From: Bacteroidales bacterium
Lineage (GTDB): Bacteria; Bacteroidota; Bacteroidia; Bacteroidales; UBA932
DNA length: 35,955 nt
Reading direction: 5' to 3'
Assembly: GCA_017553405.1 (NCBI GenBank)
Contig: JAFZME010000015.1
Span: 1 to 35,955, forward strand
The notes beneath the pieces are model-generated. The model had not been told where the DNA came from, did not search any database, and was given only the letters and a program-made list of their open reading frames with translations. A program made the translations under genes and the position numbers. Numbering within the stretch: position 1 is the first letter of the stretch; each line of letters opens with the position of its first letter. Shown one piece after another: positions 7,747-16,444 of this stretch.

Positions 7747-9203
7747 AGTCTTTCGTAGAGTTTGTAGTCACCGTCCGCGCCATATTCCTTGACGAAGGCA
7801 TACCTGTCGCGGAGGATGCCGTCGATCAGCACCTGCCCTCCGCTAACGAGGATGTGAGAGGCTTTGCAGGACGAATATTCCTTTACTATGTCGTCTCTCA
7901 GCCTTTCGCTCTTGGCTCCCTGTCCGTCCGGATATGTGAAATTGTGATAGACGGGCTTGATGTCGAGAAGAAGGTAGAACTGGGGATCGCCGTAGATGAT
8001 CGTGGTGGGAAGGTCCTCGGGAGGAATGTCGCCGCGGAGCTCTTCCGCGACCTGCACGGCCTCGGGACGGTCGAAATAGTCCACGAAACTCGACCATTTC
8101 CTCAGCGTGAGGAACACCGGCCCGACAATGAGCAGGGCGAGGACCGCCAGGCCGGAAGCCTTCAGGAACCTGCCCTTCATCCCGGCGAGCATAATGACAA
8201 GCGCGGGGAAGAACGGCACGGCGACCGTCCTGTAGTGTGACATAAGGCTGCTGGTGAAAAGCCACCAGCCCAGCATCAGCGACGAGACCAGCCAGACGAA
8301 AGCGTCGGCGCGCCTTTCCTTGTCCCGGATGAGGACAAAAAGGGAAAGGACGGCCAGCCCGAAGCAGTTGACGGCCATTATCGAGAACGGGATGATGTTG
8401 GCCCGCCAGTAGTTGTTGCCGACTCCGCCTTCCGCGGCGTCCAGATTGGAGACATTGAACAGGAAGGATCCGAAGATGCACTCATCCAGCGCCCCCTTCG
8501 CCGCGAAATAGACGGCGAAAGGCAGGATTAAGGCGAGCGCTCCGCCGAGGAAACCGGCCGCGTTGAGCAGCAGGTTTTTCCACTGCCTGTCCTTTATGAG
8601 GATTAGGGCGATGGCAAGCGTCGCTCCCGCGGCGCCAAGGCCGTTGGTCAGCCTCGTAAGGAAGCAGAAGGCGAGGATAGCGCCGAGAAGGACGGCATTC
8701 CAGGGGTTATGTCCGCAGGGAGTCCTGCGGTAGTCGTCGAGCCATCTCACCGTGAGGTAGACCGATGCGGCGAGAAGCGGAAGGACGTATTCTTCCGTAA
8801 GGTTGCCGCCCTCGTAGGAGCAGGCGAGCCAGAACAGGCTGACTATGGAAAGGCCGGCGGAAGTCCACCTGTTGAACCTGAGTTCAAAGGTCTTGAAAGT
8901 GAAGAAGATGAAGGCGGAAAGGAAGACGCACTGAAGTGCGAATACTCCGTGCTTGCCGGCAATCAGGCAACCGAGGCAGTTGATGAAGAAGATCATCGGG
9001 CCCTTGTGGTCCCAGAGGTCGATGTACGGGATGCTTCCCTCCGCCCAGTACTTTCCGATAAGGAAGAATATCGCGGAATCGTGCGTGTGGAGGCCCGGTC
9101 CGTAGAACGGGGACGTGGACAGCGAGAACTTCAGGCAGAAGAGCACCGCCGCCGCGACCGCAAACAGGATCGCCGTGATGTTATTTATCTTCTTCTGTTT
9201 CAT
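7743..9203 (-). CDS. GT-C / PMT-like membrane glycosyltransferase
   Basis: I place the start at the ATG at 9203 (MKQKKINNITAILFAV), giving 486 residues. The open frame further upstream (to 9371) is antisense-like sequence under gtrA, and an ATG at 9221 is a weaker alternative. After helix 1 the loop reads HTHDSAIFFLIGKYW and then IDLWDHKGP. The acidic D42 and the DxWDHKGP motif (62-69) are typical of bacterial PMT_2/GT39-like GT-C proteins. About ten helices follow, then a soluble C-terminal tail. It should transfer a sugar from an undecaprenyl-phosphate donor on the periplasmic face. It overlaps gtrA by 23 bases, so GtrB-GtrA-transferase is a likely functional unit. Confidence 0.78.
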   Translation of the reverse strand: MKQKKINNITAILFAVAAAVLFCLKFSLSTSPFYGPGLHTHDSAIFFLIGKYWAEGSIPYIDLWDHKGPMIFFINCLGCLIAGKHGVFALQCVFLSAFIFFTFKTFELRFNRWTSAGLSIVSLFWLACSYEGGNLTEEYVLPLLAASVYLTVRWLDDYRRTPCGHNPWNAVLLGAILAFCFLTRLTNGLGAAGATLAIALILIKDRQWKNLLLNAAGFLGGALALILPFAVYFAAKGALDECIFGSFLFNVSNLDAAEGGVGNNYWRANIIPFSIMAVNCFGLAVLSLFVLIRDKERRADAFVWLVSSLMLGWWLFTSSLMSHYRTVAVPFFPALVIMLAGMKGRFLKASGLAVLALLIVGPVFLTLRKWSSFVDYFDRPEAVQVAEELRGDIPPEDLPTTIIYGDPQFYLLLDIKPVYHNFTYPDGQGAKSERLRDDIVKEYSSCKASHILVSGGQVLIDGILRDRYAFVKEYGADGDYKLYERL

Positions 9204-9612
9204 CGCTTTTCTTGAATGCATAAAACTTCTGTCCAAGGTAGTTGAGGCCCACGAAGAGGCACATACCGATGCACATCGCCACATTGTCGCGCACGGTCTC
9301 CGATGCGGAGGCGAGCAGCTTGAGCGCCAGCGGCTTTGCAAGGCCGTAGGCGATGAACCAGCACACCGCAATGTTGATGATGAATTTCAGGACTATCTTC
9401 CAGCTTCTCTCCTTGTTCTCGAAAGTGAAGTACTTGTTGAGGAAATAGGAGACGATGCTTCCGATCACGTAGTTGGAGGCGGAGGAAAACCAGTAGCTCA
9501 AGTGCAAGAGGTTGTAGAAGGCGAACATCACCCCCGTGCCGACAATCGTGTTGACGATGCCGACAAGGATGAACTTCCAGGTGGTCTTGTCTATGAGCCT
9601 TATGTTTTTCAC
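9181..9612 (-). CDS. gtrA: GtrA-family membrane protein (putative lipid-linked sugar flippase)
   Basis: A 143-residue protein with four transmembrane helices and clear GtrA-family features: WKFILVGIVNTIVGTGVMF in helix 1, NYVIGSIVSYFLNKYFTF at helix 2, and GLNYLGQKFYAFKK near the C-terminus. The start codon is GTG at 9612, overlapping the gtrB stop as GTGA. In phage-type O-antigen glucosylation, GtrA moves the GtrB product (undecaprenyl-phosphate sugar) to the periplasmic side for a GT-C transferase, and the three neighbouring genes here match that scheme. Length and topology are normal for the family. Confidence 0.94.
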   Translation of the reverse strand: MKNIRLIDKTTWKFILVGIVNTIVGTGVMFAFYNLLHLSYWFSSASNYVIGSIVSYFLNKYFTFENKERSWKIVLKFIINIAVCWFIAYGLAKPLALKLLASASETVRDNVAMCIGMCLFVGLNYLGQKFYAFKKSDETEEDK

Positions 9613-10514
9613 TCTTCAAATCCCTTTTTCGCGGAAACGATGTACCTCGGCCGTGCTTTCACCTCTTCATAGATCTTGGAGACGTAGTAGCCCATAATCC
9701 CGAGGCTCATCATAATGATGCTCCCGATGAAAAGAAGCAGCAGGATGACGGTCGTGAAGCCGCCCAGGGCGATGCCGGCTATCTTCTGATAGATGGCTAT
9801 GCAGCCGAAGACGACCATCACGATGAACATCACCACTCCGAGCCCGGTCACGAACTGCATCGGCGCGGCGGAGAAGGAGGTGATGTTGGTGAGGGCATAT
9901 TTGAAGAGGGCCCTGGTGGACCATTTGGACACGCCGGCTTCCCTTTCCTGTACCTCGAAGTCGATCTGAGTCGTCTTGAACCCGATCCAGGAGGAGAGGG
10001 CCCTGAAGAACGCCTGCTTTTCCTTCATATTGAGCAGGGCCAGCACAGCTTTCCTGTCGAGAAGCTTGAAATCCGAGGCCCTGGACATATCTATGCCGGT
10101 CTCCTTGCTGATGATCCTGTAGAATGTCCTGGCGGCAAGTTTATGGGAGAGGGACTCCCTGCCGCGGTCCGACTTCACGGCTTCCACTACCTCGTAGCCG
10201 TCTTCCCACAGGCGGTACATCTCGACGATTTTCTGCGGCGGGTGCTGGAGGTCGCAGTCTATCACGACCGCGCAGTCGCCGGAGGAAGCCTCAAGGCCGG
10301 CATAGATGGCCGCTTCCTTGCCGAAGTTGCGTGAGAAATGCAGGGACTTGGCCGGCAGTGCCTGAAGTTTTTCCCAGGTGCTGTCCGAGCTGCCGTCGTC
10401 GACGAATATCAGTTCGTGTGGTATGTCCGCCTCGGAAAGGATGCCGGAGATCACCGAGCAGGCCTTTCCTACCATTTCTTCTTCATTGAATGCGGGGATG
10501 ATGACTGAAAGCAT
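9609..10514 (-). CDS. gtrB: GtrB-like polyprenyl-phosphate glycosyltransferase (GT2)
   Basis: A 301-residue GT2 enzyme of the DPM1/GtrB type. The GT-A domain starts MLSVIIPAFNEEE, has DDGSSD (39-44) and the metal-binding CDLQHPPQ stretch with D86/D88/Q90. It carries SRNFGKEAAIYAGL, and then two C-terminal transmembrane helices (about 225-250 and 255-285). Such enzymes make undecaprenyl-phosphate glucose or a related sugar at the cytoplasmic face. The gene directly precedes gtrA with a 4-base overlap. Upstream, three bases separate it from a GT2 gene, the only non-overlapping junction in the operon. Which sugar is loaded is not readable from sequence. Confidence 0.93.
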   Translation of the reverse strand: MLSVIIPAFNEEEMVGKACSVISGILSEADIPHELIFVDDGSSDSTWEKLQALPAKSLHFSRNFGKEAAIYAGLEASSGDCAVVIDCDLQHPPQKIVEMYRLWEDGYEVVEAVKSDRGRESLSHKLAARTFYRIISKETGIDMSRASDFKLLDRKAVLALLNMKEKQAFFRALSSWIGFKTTQIDFEVQEREAGVSKWSTRALFKYALTNITSFSAAPMQFVTGLGVVMFIVMVVFGCIAIYQKIAGIALGGFTTVILLLLFIGSIIMMSLGIMGYYVSKIYEEVKARPRYIVSAKKGFEE

Positions 10515-10517
10515 AGC

Positions 10518-11447
10518 TTATCTGTGTTTTATGGCCAGTCTGGCCAGGGGATAAAGTCTCAATCGGAGAATACTCATCAGTATTCTCAGTTTGCGGTGGA
10601 GGAACGGGTTGCTCCATATCAGGGAGTTGACCTCCGGGTGGATGCTGTTGAACTCCGGGAGCCTTTCCGGGTCGAAGACTATGCCCACCTTGTTGAGGAG
10701 CATACGCCACTCGATGAAGATGTGGAATTCGTCCCAGAGCCCCTGCTCCTTGAAATAATCCTCCAGCATCTCAAGGACGGTGAAGCAGTCCGCCTCGTGC
10801 TTCCTTGAGAAGGAATGCGTGGCGGAGCCGTCGTTGGCCCTGTTGTAGACATACAGCGCCTCGGCGACCTTGCTGACGCTGCGGGAAAGGCAGATGGCCT
10901 TTATCACGAAAAGGAGGTCCTCGCTGTAAGAGATTCCCTCCGGGAAGCCCAACTTGTTCTCAGCGAGGAAGCTCTTCCGGTAGAGTTTGTTCCAGGGGGC
11001 GCCGCACCAGCCGTCGCCGAGGGCGCTCCGGAGGGAGTCCTTCATAGCGGCCCCGGGCGTCCAGCACCGGTGGATTTCTTTCGCGGCTCCGCTGTCCAGA
11101 AGGATGTCGCAGAAGGCGAAATCGGCATCTCCGATGGCCCCAAGCAGTTTTTCGAGGAAGGCAGGATCTATCGAATCGTCCGAGTCTACGAAGGAGATGA
11201 ACTCTCCCCGAGCCTTTTCCAGGCCGAAGTTGCGGGAAGCGCTGACTCCGTGGTTGGACCGGTGGAAGACCTTGAAGCGGGGGTCGGCGGCGGAGACCTC
11301 ATCGGCGATGAGCCCCGAGCCGTCGGTGCTTCCGTCATCGACGACGATGGCTTCGAAATCCCCGAAGCTCTGCCCCTTGACGCTTTCAAGGCAGGTCCTG
11401 AGATGCTTCTCTGCGTTGTAGACCGGTATGATGACGGATACTTTCAT
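10518..11447 (-). CDS. GT2-family glycosyltransferase
   Basis: A 309-residue inverting GT-A enzyme. It starts MKVSVIIPVYNAEKHLRTCLESV, with DDGSTDGS at 37-44, SRNFGLEKARGEF at 71-83 and the DxD-like SFVDSDDSID at 86-94. The C-terminal third has aromatic and basic helices (SFSRKHEADCFTV, then RLYPLARLAIKHR at the end) that may bind the membrane. It is a typical single-domain capsule GT2, adding one sugar to the growing lipid-linked unit. The start ATG overlaps the GT8 stop by 4 bases. Confidence 0.93.
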   Translation of the reverse strand: MKVSVIIPVYNAEKHLRTCLESVKGQSFGDFEAIVVDDGSTDGSGLIADEVSAADPRFKVFHRSNHGVSASRNFGLEKARGEFISFVDSDDSIDPAFLEKLLGAIGDADFAFCDILLDSGAAKEIHRCWTPGAAMKDSLRSALGDGWCGAPWNKLYRKSFLAENKLGFPEGISYSEDLLFVIKAICLSRSVSKVAEALYVYNRANDGSATHSFSRKHEADCFTVLEMLEDYFKEQGLWDEFHIFIEWRMLLNKVGIVFDPERLPEFNSIHPEVNSLIWSNPFLHRKLRILMSILRLRLYPLARLAIKHR

Positions 11448-12370
11448 CTCTTGTCGAGCGGATATCTCAGAAGAATTTTAATCCTTTTGCCGAGGGGGAG
11501 CCTCTCGAGAAGATTCATCTCTTTCTCCCAGAAATTGAAGGAGAAAGTCTCGTCGAAGAATATCGAACGGCGGTAGCAGCTCCACCAGAGGTCCATATTG
11601 AGGCAGGCACCCTTCCACGGCTTCACGCCGTTGTAGTGGACAATCCCACAACTGAGCGCCCGCCCGATTTCCTCCGCGCCGTAGATCTTTTCCATTTCCG
11701 CCCTTTTATTTATGCAGAGGGAGTAGAGGAAGTTGGACAGGCAGAACGACGGGCCCATTTCGACGAAGCGGCCGTTGCAGGCTATGTTGATGATGTCCAT
11801 ATCCTGCTGCTTGTAGCGGTTCTTGCCCAGACGGCGGAACTCCGCGGTCAGCCCTTCCTCGAGAATGACTTTCGAGTTGATGACAAGGTTGCCGGAGTAG
11901 AAATAGCCCTTTTTCCAGTCGAGACCGAGCCGGCTGCCGATGCTTTTCTGCTCGTCGGGACGCAGGGCCGAGCAGTTGTCGACCGCGCCGAAGCAGTTGC
12001 TGCCGAGATCGACGGAGTAGAAGCGGCCGAGGTCTTCCCGGAAAATCACATCCACGTCGGAGTAGAGAATCTTGTCGTATTCAGGGATGAGCTCCGGGGC
12101 TATGAGCCTGTAGTAGGCCGTCTCGGGAATGCCCCTCACCTGATAGGCCCCCTCGAACTCCCCGCTGACCTGCCTGAAGGTCAGGCGGCAGTTGCCGTAT
12201 TTCTCCGGCAGGGCGTTGAGCTTCGACTTGCTGAAATCGACCGCGGGGCCGTGCAGGATGAAGATATCATAGAAAGTCCCGGGAGCCGCGCTCTCCAGAA
12301 GCGAGGAGATCGCGACGCCGGCGGGCATTTCCAATGAGGCGTCAAATGTGAACAGGATGGGTATCGTCAT
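11444..12370 (-). CDS. GT8-family glycosyltransferase
   Basis: A 308-residue retaining GT-A enzyme. The N-terminus (PILFTFDASLEMPAGVAISSLL) and YDKILYSDVDVIF carry the GT8 DxD motif (D105/D107). The second metal/UDP contact, HYNGVKPWKG, lies at about residues 240-250. The family includes LPS galactosyl- and glucosyltransferases (WaaO/RfaJ-like) and uses UDP-sugars. It sits between LicD and GT2 genes, with 4-base overlaps at both ends. The family is certain; the sugar is not. Confidence 0.94.
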   Translation of the reverse strand: MTIPILFTFDASLEMPAGVAISSLLESAAPGTFYDIFILHGPAVDFSKSKLNALPEKYGNCRLTFRQVSGEFEGAYQVRGIPETAYYRLIAPELIPEYDKILYSDVDVIFREDLGRFYSVDLGSNCFGAVDNCSALRPDEQKSIGSRLGLDWKKGYFYSGNLVINSKVILEEGLTAEFRRLGKNRYKQQDMDIINIACNGRFVEMGPSFCLSNFLYSLCINKRAEMEKIYGAEEIGRALSCGIVHYNGVKPWKGACLNMDLWWSCYRRSIFFDETFSFNFWEKEMNLLERLPLGKRIKILLRYPLDKR

Positions 12371-13167
12371 AGCTCGTAGGAATCGTAGTGGTGGTGGGAC
12401 ACTCGTTTTTCTTCCGGAGGAAACTGCATATAGTCGCCGTAGACGGATTTGAGCCAGGTGTCATAGTCGGCAATGGCGCTGAACATCCCGTCCTCGAACG
12501 GCAGGGTGATGTATTTTTCGAACACTTCCCTGCGGGTGAAGGTCCTTGTCTTTTCCGCGGCGAAATAGATCCCGGCGGTCTCCGAACTCTCGAACGGGAA
12601 GGCCTTGATGGTGGAAAAGATGTCGTTTTTAAGGAATAGCGGCGAATGGAAATAGGGGAACCTCAGCCTCTTGTAGCAGTATTTGAGGAACCAGGCGGCT
12701 TTGCCGGAGCTCATCTGCTTGTAGTACGGAATGATCCTGAAAAGAGTCCTTCTCTTGCGGTCCAGACCGTTATAGAATTCTTCCAGCCCATCGGAAGGCG
12801 CTCCGTCGATGGGGAAGACGTCCACGTTGACGCCCCACATCTCCCTGCCGGTGAGCTTTTCTACCATCAGGGTGCCTTCCTTCATCACCTTTACGAAGGT
12901 CTCGCCTTTCGTCCCGTCCTTGGAGAGGTCGAGCAGGCGGAGCCCTTCGGCGGCGAAGGAGGCTATGAACTTCTCATAGTCGGGCCTCGGCATCATAAGG
13001 TCGATGTCGTCGTCCCAGGGGATGTAGCCCTTGTGGCGGACGGCTCCTATGAGAGAACCGTAGGCAAGGGAATAGCGGATGCCGTTTTCCTTGCAGAAAC
13101 GGTCGATCTCACGGAGTATCCCCATCTGTATGTCCCGGCAACGGTCCGGAGTCAATTCTTTTTTCAT
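12367..13167 (-). CDS. licD: LicD-family phosphotransferase
   Basis: A 266-residue protein with the full LicD core: LAYGSLIGAVRHKGYIPWDDDIDLMMPRPDYEKF around residues 34-67, including the nucleotidyltransferase-fold WDDDID (51-56). LicD proteins attach phosphocholine, or in other systems another phospho-substituent such as ribitol phosphate, to surface glycans. There is no choline uptake or activation gene (licA/B/C) in the window, so phosphocholine cannot be assumed; a phospho-substituent from another donor is equally possible. The gene is coupled to its neighbours by 4-base overlaps. Confidence 0.94.
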   Translation of the reverse strand: MKKELTPDRCRDIQMGILREIDRFCKENGIRYSLAYGSLIGAVRHKGYIPWDDDIDLMMPRPDYEKFIASFAAEGLRLLDLSKDGTKGETFVKVMKEGTLMVEKLTGREMWGVNVDVFPIDGAPSDGLEEFYNGLDRKRRTLFRIIPYYKQMSSGKAAWFLKYCYKRLRFPYFHSPLFLKNDIFSTIKAFPFESSETAGIYFAAEKTRTFTRREVFEKYITLPFEDGMFSAIADYDTWLKSVYGDYMQFPPEEKRVSHHHYDSYEL

Positions 13168-14048
13168 CTCTTTACACCTCTCAGGCGGAGGTAGACGCCA
13201 TATCCGATTTTAGGAAAAAGTAATTTTATGAGGCCCTGCAGCCAGACAAAGGGGACTCTCCAGGGGAAGCACCTTCTGTTGAACAGCAGGGTGTTGTGCA
13301 TATTGTAGCCTTTCGGTGAATAGAACAGCTTGCACCTTTCGCGGAAGGGCAGGCCCACATAGTCTCTCGTCTTGCCGATGTGGTCGTTTTCGCAGGCGGC
13401 GGAGAAGTGTGGCAGCACCAGGACGGGGAAGCCGGCCTTGTGGGCTAGGTAGGTGTAGTCGTGGTCCGAGCCGCCGTGCCTGTACTTGTCGCAGAAAACG
13501 CCCATCTTGTCCACGACTTCCTGTGCGACGTAGGTGATGTTGCCGTGGCCGGCCTCGCATTCGGCGAAATGCTCTCCGTCAGGGACGACGAACCTGTCCT
13601 TCAGAAGCCATTTGTTGACATAGTCGAAGCCTCCGTAGGTGAGTTTGCCGGTCTCCGAATCCTTTGTGGAGCCGACGTAGATGCCCCTCTTGCCATATTT
13701 GCCGAAGCAGAAGGCGTCGGCAGCGACAAGGTCTTCCCAGTAGCCTGGAAGCACTGTGATGTCGTCGTTGATCCACAGGTAGCCGTCGAATCCGCCTTCC
13801 TCGATGGCCTTCTTCCAGGAATTGATCATCCCGCCGTTCCAGAAAAGGCTGCCGTCTCCTTCGAGAATATCGACTCTGAAACCCCAGTCGACGGCCTTGA
13901 CGGCGTCGGCGGTCCCGTCCGTGCAGCCGTCGTCCGTAAGGAATACGGTCGGCACGGCCTCGGGAATCAGCGTGTCGCGGATGGAGCCGAGGCAGCGCAA
14001 GGTCTTCTCCCTGCGGTTGTGGCACGTTATGAGGACGGCGATTTTCAT
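13164..14048 (-). CDS. GT2-family glycosyltransferase (rhamnosyltransferase-like)
   Basis: A 294-residue GT-A enzyme. It starts MKIAVLITCHNRREKTLRCL, with TDDGCTDGTADAV at 38-50, the FWNGGMINSWKKA acceptor-loop segment (69-81) and the metal motif WINDDITVLPGYW (92-104). Such N-D-D enzymes are often annotated as rhamnosyl- or galactofuranosyltransferases in O-antigen loci, but sequence alone does not fix the sugar. Its C-terminus is basic and amphipathic (KIGYGVYLRLRGVKR), suggesting peripheral membrane contact. It lies directly downstream of the flippase gene, overlapping by 4 bases. Confidence 0.92.
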   Translation of the reverse strand: MKIAVLITCHNRREKTLRCLGSIRDTLIPEAVPTVFLTDDGCTDGTADAVKAVDWGFRVDILEGDGSLFWNGGMINSWKKAIEEGGFDGYLWINDDITVLPGYWEDLVAADAFCFGKYGKRGIYVGSTKDSETGKLTYGGFDYVNKWLLKDRFVVPDGEHFAECEAGHGNITYVAQEVVDKMGVFCDKYRHGGSDHDYTYLAHKAGFPVLVLPHFSAACENDHIGKTRDYVGLPFRERCKLFYSPKGYNMHNTLLFNRRCFPWRVPFVWLQGLIKLLFPKIGYGVYLRLRGVKR

Positions 14049-15583
14049 CCTTTCTTGAAAATGGAGGATTTGACGAGTTCAACAAGGTAGGTCCTCTCGC
14101 TCCGCGTACAGCCGATAAACAGGGACGACAGCCCGACGCAGATCACGCAGGCGAATCCCACTACGAGGAATCTCACCCATCCGTCCGGCATAAGGAAGCA
14201 GACGGCAAGCGGGATGACGGCGGAGGACAGCACCACTGCCAGCTCGGGGAGATAGATGCCGGTCATCAGCTCCTTTACAGTCAGCTGAATGGTCTTTTTC
14301 AGTATGCCGATGAAGAACACGGTCTTCAGGAGCGAGGCGAGGATTGCGACCACGTAGGCGATCTCCGGCTTCGAGAAAATCTTCATCGCGGCGTAGGCCA
14401 CAATGAAATTGAGCATCGTGACGCTGCTCATCATTATCTGGAGTCCCCTCACTTTGCCGGATGCGTTCTGGATATAGGTAAGGACCATATAGAGCAGGTC
14501 CGCGAGGCTGATGACGAGGGCGAGGCGGATGAAGGCCACGGTGTGCTCCGGAACTTCCGTGAGCCAGACTCCCAGCACGAATTCGGTCTCGAGCAGGAGA
14601 GGAAGGGAAATCAGGAACATTATGAAGAAGGAGAACTTCGACCCGCGGAAGGCGAGGGACTTGGTGTAATCCATATCGGAGGACGCGTAGGCCTTGGTGA
14701 TCTGCGGGGTGAGGGCCATCGTGAAGTTGGTGACGAACATAGAGACGGCGTTGCGCACCGTGTTGGTCACGCCTCTCGCCGCGTTGACGACGGGGCCGAA
14801 AAGGACGTTCATAGCGAGGTTGATTCCCTGCTCGCTCATAGTCCCGGCGAAACTGCCCATAAAGTTCCACCCCGCGTAGGCGAACAGTTCCTTGAACAGA
14901 TTCCTGTCGAATATTTTCCTGAAACGGCATTCGTCGAAACTTACCCTGGCGTAGATGATGGTGAAACTCTGAAGGAGAAGCGTCGCGCCCATCCACAGCG
15001 CCGAATACAGGATGAGTTTGTCCATCGTGACGGGCCCGTAGACGAGGAACAGTGCTATTATGAACTTGATGACAGTCTCCACCACGCTTATCGCCGCGAA
15101 GATGCCCATCTTCTCGTGTGCTATGATGGACGAATTGAACGGGGAGACCACGATCCCGGACATCACGGTGACGGCTGCTGCCTGGAACGCATACAGCGCT
15201 GCGGTCTCCCTGCCCTCCGGGATGGTCATCCTGGCGCTTACGTACCAGACGCCCGCGGTCTCGGCCAGCAGCAGGACGATAAGCGAGAAGCCGATCATCA
15301 TATTGAGGGACATCGAGAAGACTTTGTTCATCTGCTCCCGGTCGCCTTCGCCGAGCTCATAGGCGAGGAAACGGTTGACCGCGGAGGTCAGCGAGCCGGT
15401 GACAAGCCAGAACATAAGCGCAAAGCCGCCGACGGCATTGTAGATGCCGTAGTCGTCCACGCCGAGGGCCTGGAGGACCAGCCTGCTCGTGTAGAGGGAG
15501 ATGACAAGGGCGAAGAACGACCTCAGGTAGAGATAGACAGTGTTCCTGGCGAGTCTTCTGGTATTTTCACTGTGTCCCGTCAT
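14045..15583 (-). CDS. wzx: Wzx-type repeat-unit flippase (MOP superfamily)
   Basis: A 512-residue membrane protein with 12-14 helices. The N-terminus reads RLARNTVYLYLRSFFALVIS and SRLVLQALGVDDYGIYNAVGGF, the usual polysaccharide-transporter (Wzx/MATE-like) opening where 'YG.YN' follows helix 1. TSAVNRFLAYELGEGD follows. It would flip the undecaprenyl-diphosphate repeat unit to the periplasm for Wzy polymerisation. Only one flippase of this type is seen, consistent with one main repeat unit; GtrA would carry the separate monosaccharide-phosphate lipid. It is coupled by 4-base overlaps to the genes on both sides. Confidence 0.92.
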   Translation of the reverse strand: MTGHSENTRRLARNTVYLYLRSFFALVISLYTSRLVLQALGVDDYGIYNAVGGFALMFWLVTGSLTSAVNRFLAYELGEGDREQMNKVFSMSLNMMIGFSLIVLLLAETAGVWYVSARMTIPEGRETAALYAFQAAAVTVMSGIVVSPFNSSIIAHEKMGIFAAISVVETVIKFIIALFLVYGPVTMDKLILYSALWMGATLLLQSFTIIYARVSFDECRFRKIFDRNLFKELFAYAGWNFMGSFAGTMSEQGINLAMNVLFGPVVNAARGVTNTVRNAVSMFVTNFTMALTPQITKAYASSDMDYTKSLAFRGSKFSFFIMFLISLPLLLETEFVLGVWLTEVPEHTVAFIRLALVISLADLLYMVLTYIQNASGKVRGLQIMMSSVTMLNFIVAYAAMKIFSKPEIAYVVAILASLLKTVFFIGILKKTIQLTVKELMTGIYLPELAVVLSSAVIPLAVCFLMPDGWVRFLVVGFACVICVGLSSLFIGCTRSERTYLVELVKSSIFKKG

Positions 15584-16407
15584 CCCAGGTGGAGTCTTCT
15601 TTTTATGCGGTCAAACCTTTCGTCTCCGAGCCATATCCTCAGACGGTGCTTGATCTGGATACGGAGATATTCGCCGAAGGACGCCGCCCTGATGCGGGAC
15701 GCCCAGACGAAGGAGTCTTTCGAGTAGCTCTCGCTCCGCTCCGGAAGGATCAGCACGGTCGGATCGTTCTCTGCAAGGGGGGTGATAATGGTCTGGTCGT
15801 GCCTGTGGGAGGCGAAACCTTCATATTGCGGCTCTCCCGGGGCCGGATCTTCGATCAGGTCGGGCCTTGTCAGCATCACGTCCAGCCACTCGCGCAGAAG
15901 GGAATTCTCCTTCCCTTTCATAAACAGGATGCCTCCCATTATCTGGCAGTAGCTTCTGAAACCGTCGCTGCCGAAGCGCTCGATTAGGTAGTCCTGAGTG
16001 GCTTTTTTCGTCCAGTGGCGGAGTTCGGCCGAGGAGGCACCCCACTTTGCCCATTCCGGGTGATCGGGGGAATAGCGGAAGCAGATGGTGTCGTGGTCTG
16101 CCATCAGGTCCAGGAATTTCTTCCAGTCGGGGGAGGGACGCAGGGTGCATCCGGCGTCGACGTAGACCACCACCGAGCCTTCCTCGAGGCGGTCCAGCGT
16201 CTCTTTTATCATTACCGGCTTCCAGAGCCAGTAGCCTGCGCCGCGGGGGCTTTTCATCAGGGGGCTGGCCTTGGCGTAGGCGGGGAGGTCGGCAGGGGTG
16301 TAGAGCAGGACTTCGTCAAATATGCCGAGACGGCGCGCCTGACGGCCTATGCGTTTGAGCGAATAAGCCATTGCCTTGTTGGCGTATGAGACGAAGACGG
16401 TTTTCAT
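15580..16407 (-). CDS. GT-A-like sugar transferase of polysaccharide clusters (first gene of operon)
   Basis: A 275-residue soluble protein. It starts MKTVFVSYANKAMAYSLKRI and has RGAGYWLWKPVMI (55-67), then VVVYVDAGCTLRPS (79-92), and later SHRHDQTIITPL. The GYWLWKP plus Y-x-D-x-G pattern recurs in uncharacterised capsule-locus proteins with a nucleotide-diphospho-sugar transferase fold; the D84-A-G triad would replace a classical DxD. It is the first gene after the operon promoter, with its ATG only six bases from the -7 element, so the mRNA is probably almost leaderless. It overlaps wzx by 4 bases. The fold call is moderately sure; the activity is untested. Confidence 0.75.
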   Translation of the reverse strand: MKTVFVSYANKAMAYSLKRIGRQARRLGIFDEVLLYTPADLPAYAKASPLMKSPRGAGYWLWKPVMIKETLDRLEEGSVVVYVDAGCTLRPSPDWKKFLDLMADHDTICFRYSPDHPEWAKWGASSAELRHWTKKATQDYLIERFGSDGFRSYCQIMGGILFMKGKENSLLREWLDVMLTRPDLIEDPAPGEPQYEGFASHRHDQTIITPLAENDPTVLILPERSESYSKDSFVWASRIRAASFGEYLRIQIKHRLRIWLGDERFDRIKRRLHLG

Positions 16408-16413
16408 ATCTTA

Positions 16414-16444
16414 CAAATATAGCAATAAAAAATATCCGCAGAAA
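16414..16444 (-). promoter_or_regulatory. Promoter of the polysaccharide operon
   Basis: On the minus strand a perfect TATATTTG (-7 type, plus positions 16414-16421) is preceded, 19 bases upstream, by TTTC (16441-16444), close to the Bacteroidota -33 TTTG. Only TAAGAT separates the -7 box from the ATG at 16407, so transcription should begin within a few bases of the start codon. The -33 region lies inside the terminator hairpin of the upstream operon. Confidence 0.75.

Noticed and set aside
6365..7801. 478-residue minus-strand frame overlapping the GT-C-like gene
   Set aside because: It is a shifted frame with Arg/His/Pro-rich sequence; the 6184-7746 frame has proper helices and coupling at both ends.
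14543..15727. 394-residue plus-strand frame
   Set aside because: It lies antisense to wzx and its neighbour, without recognisable structure.
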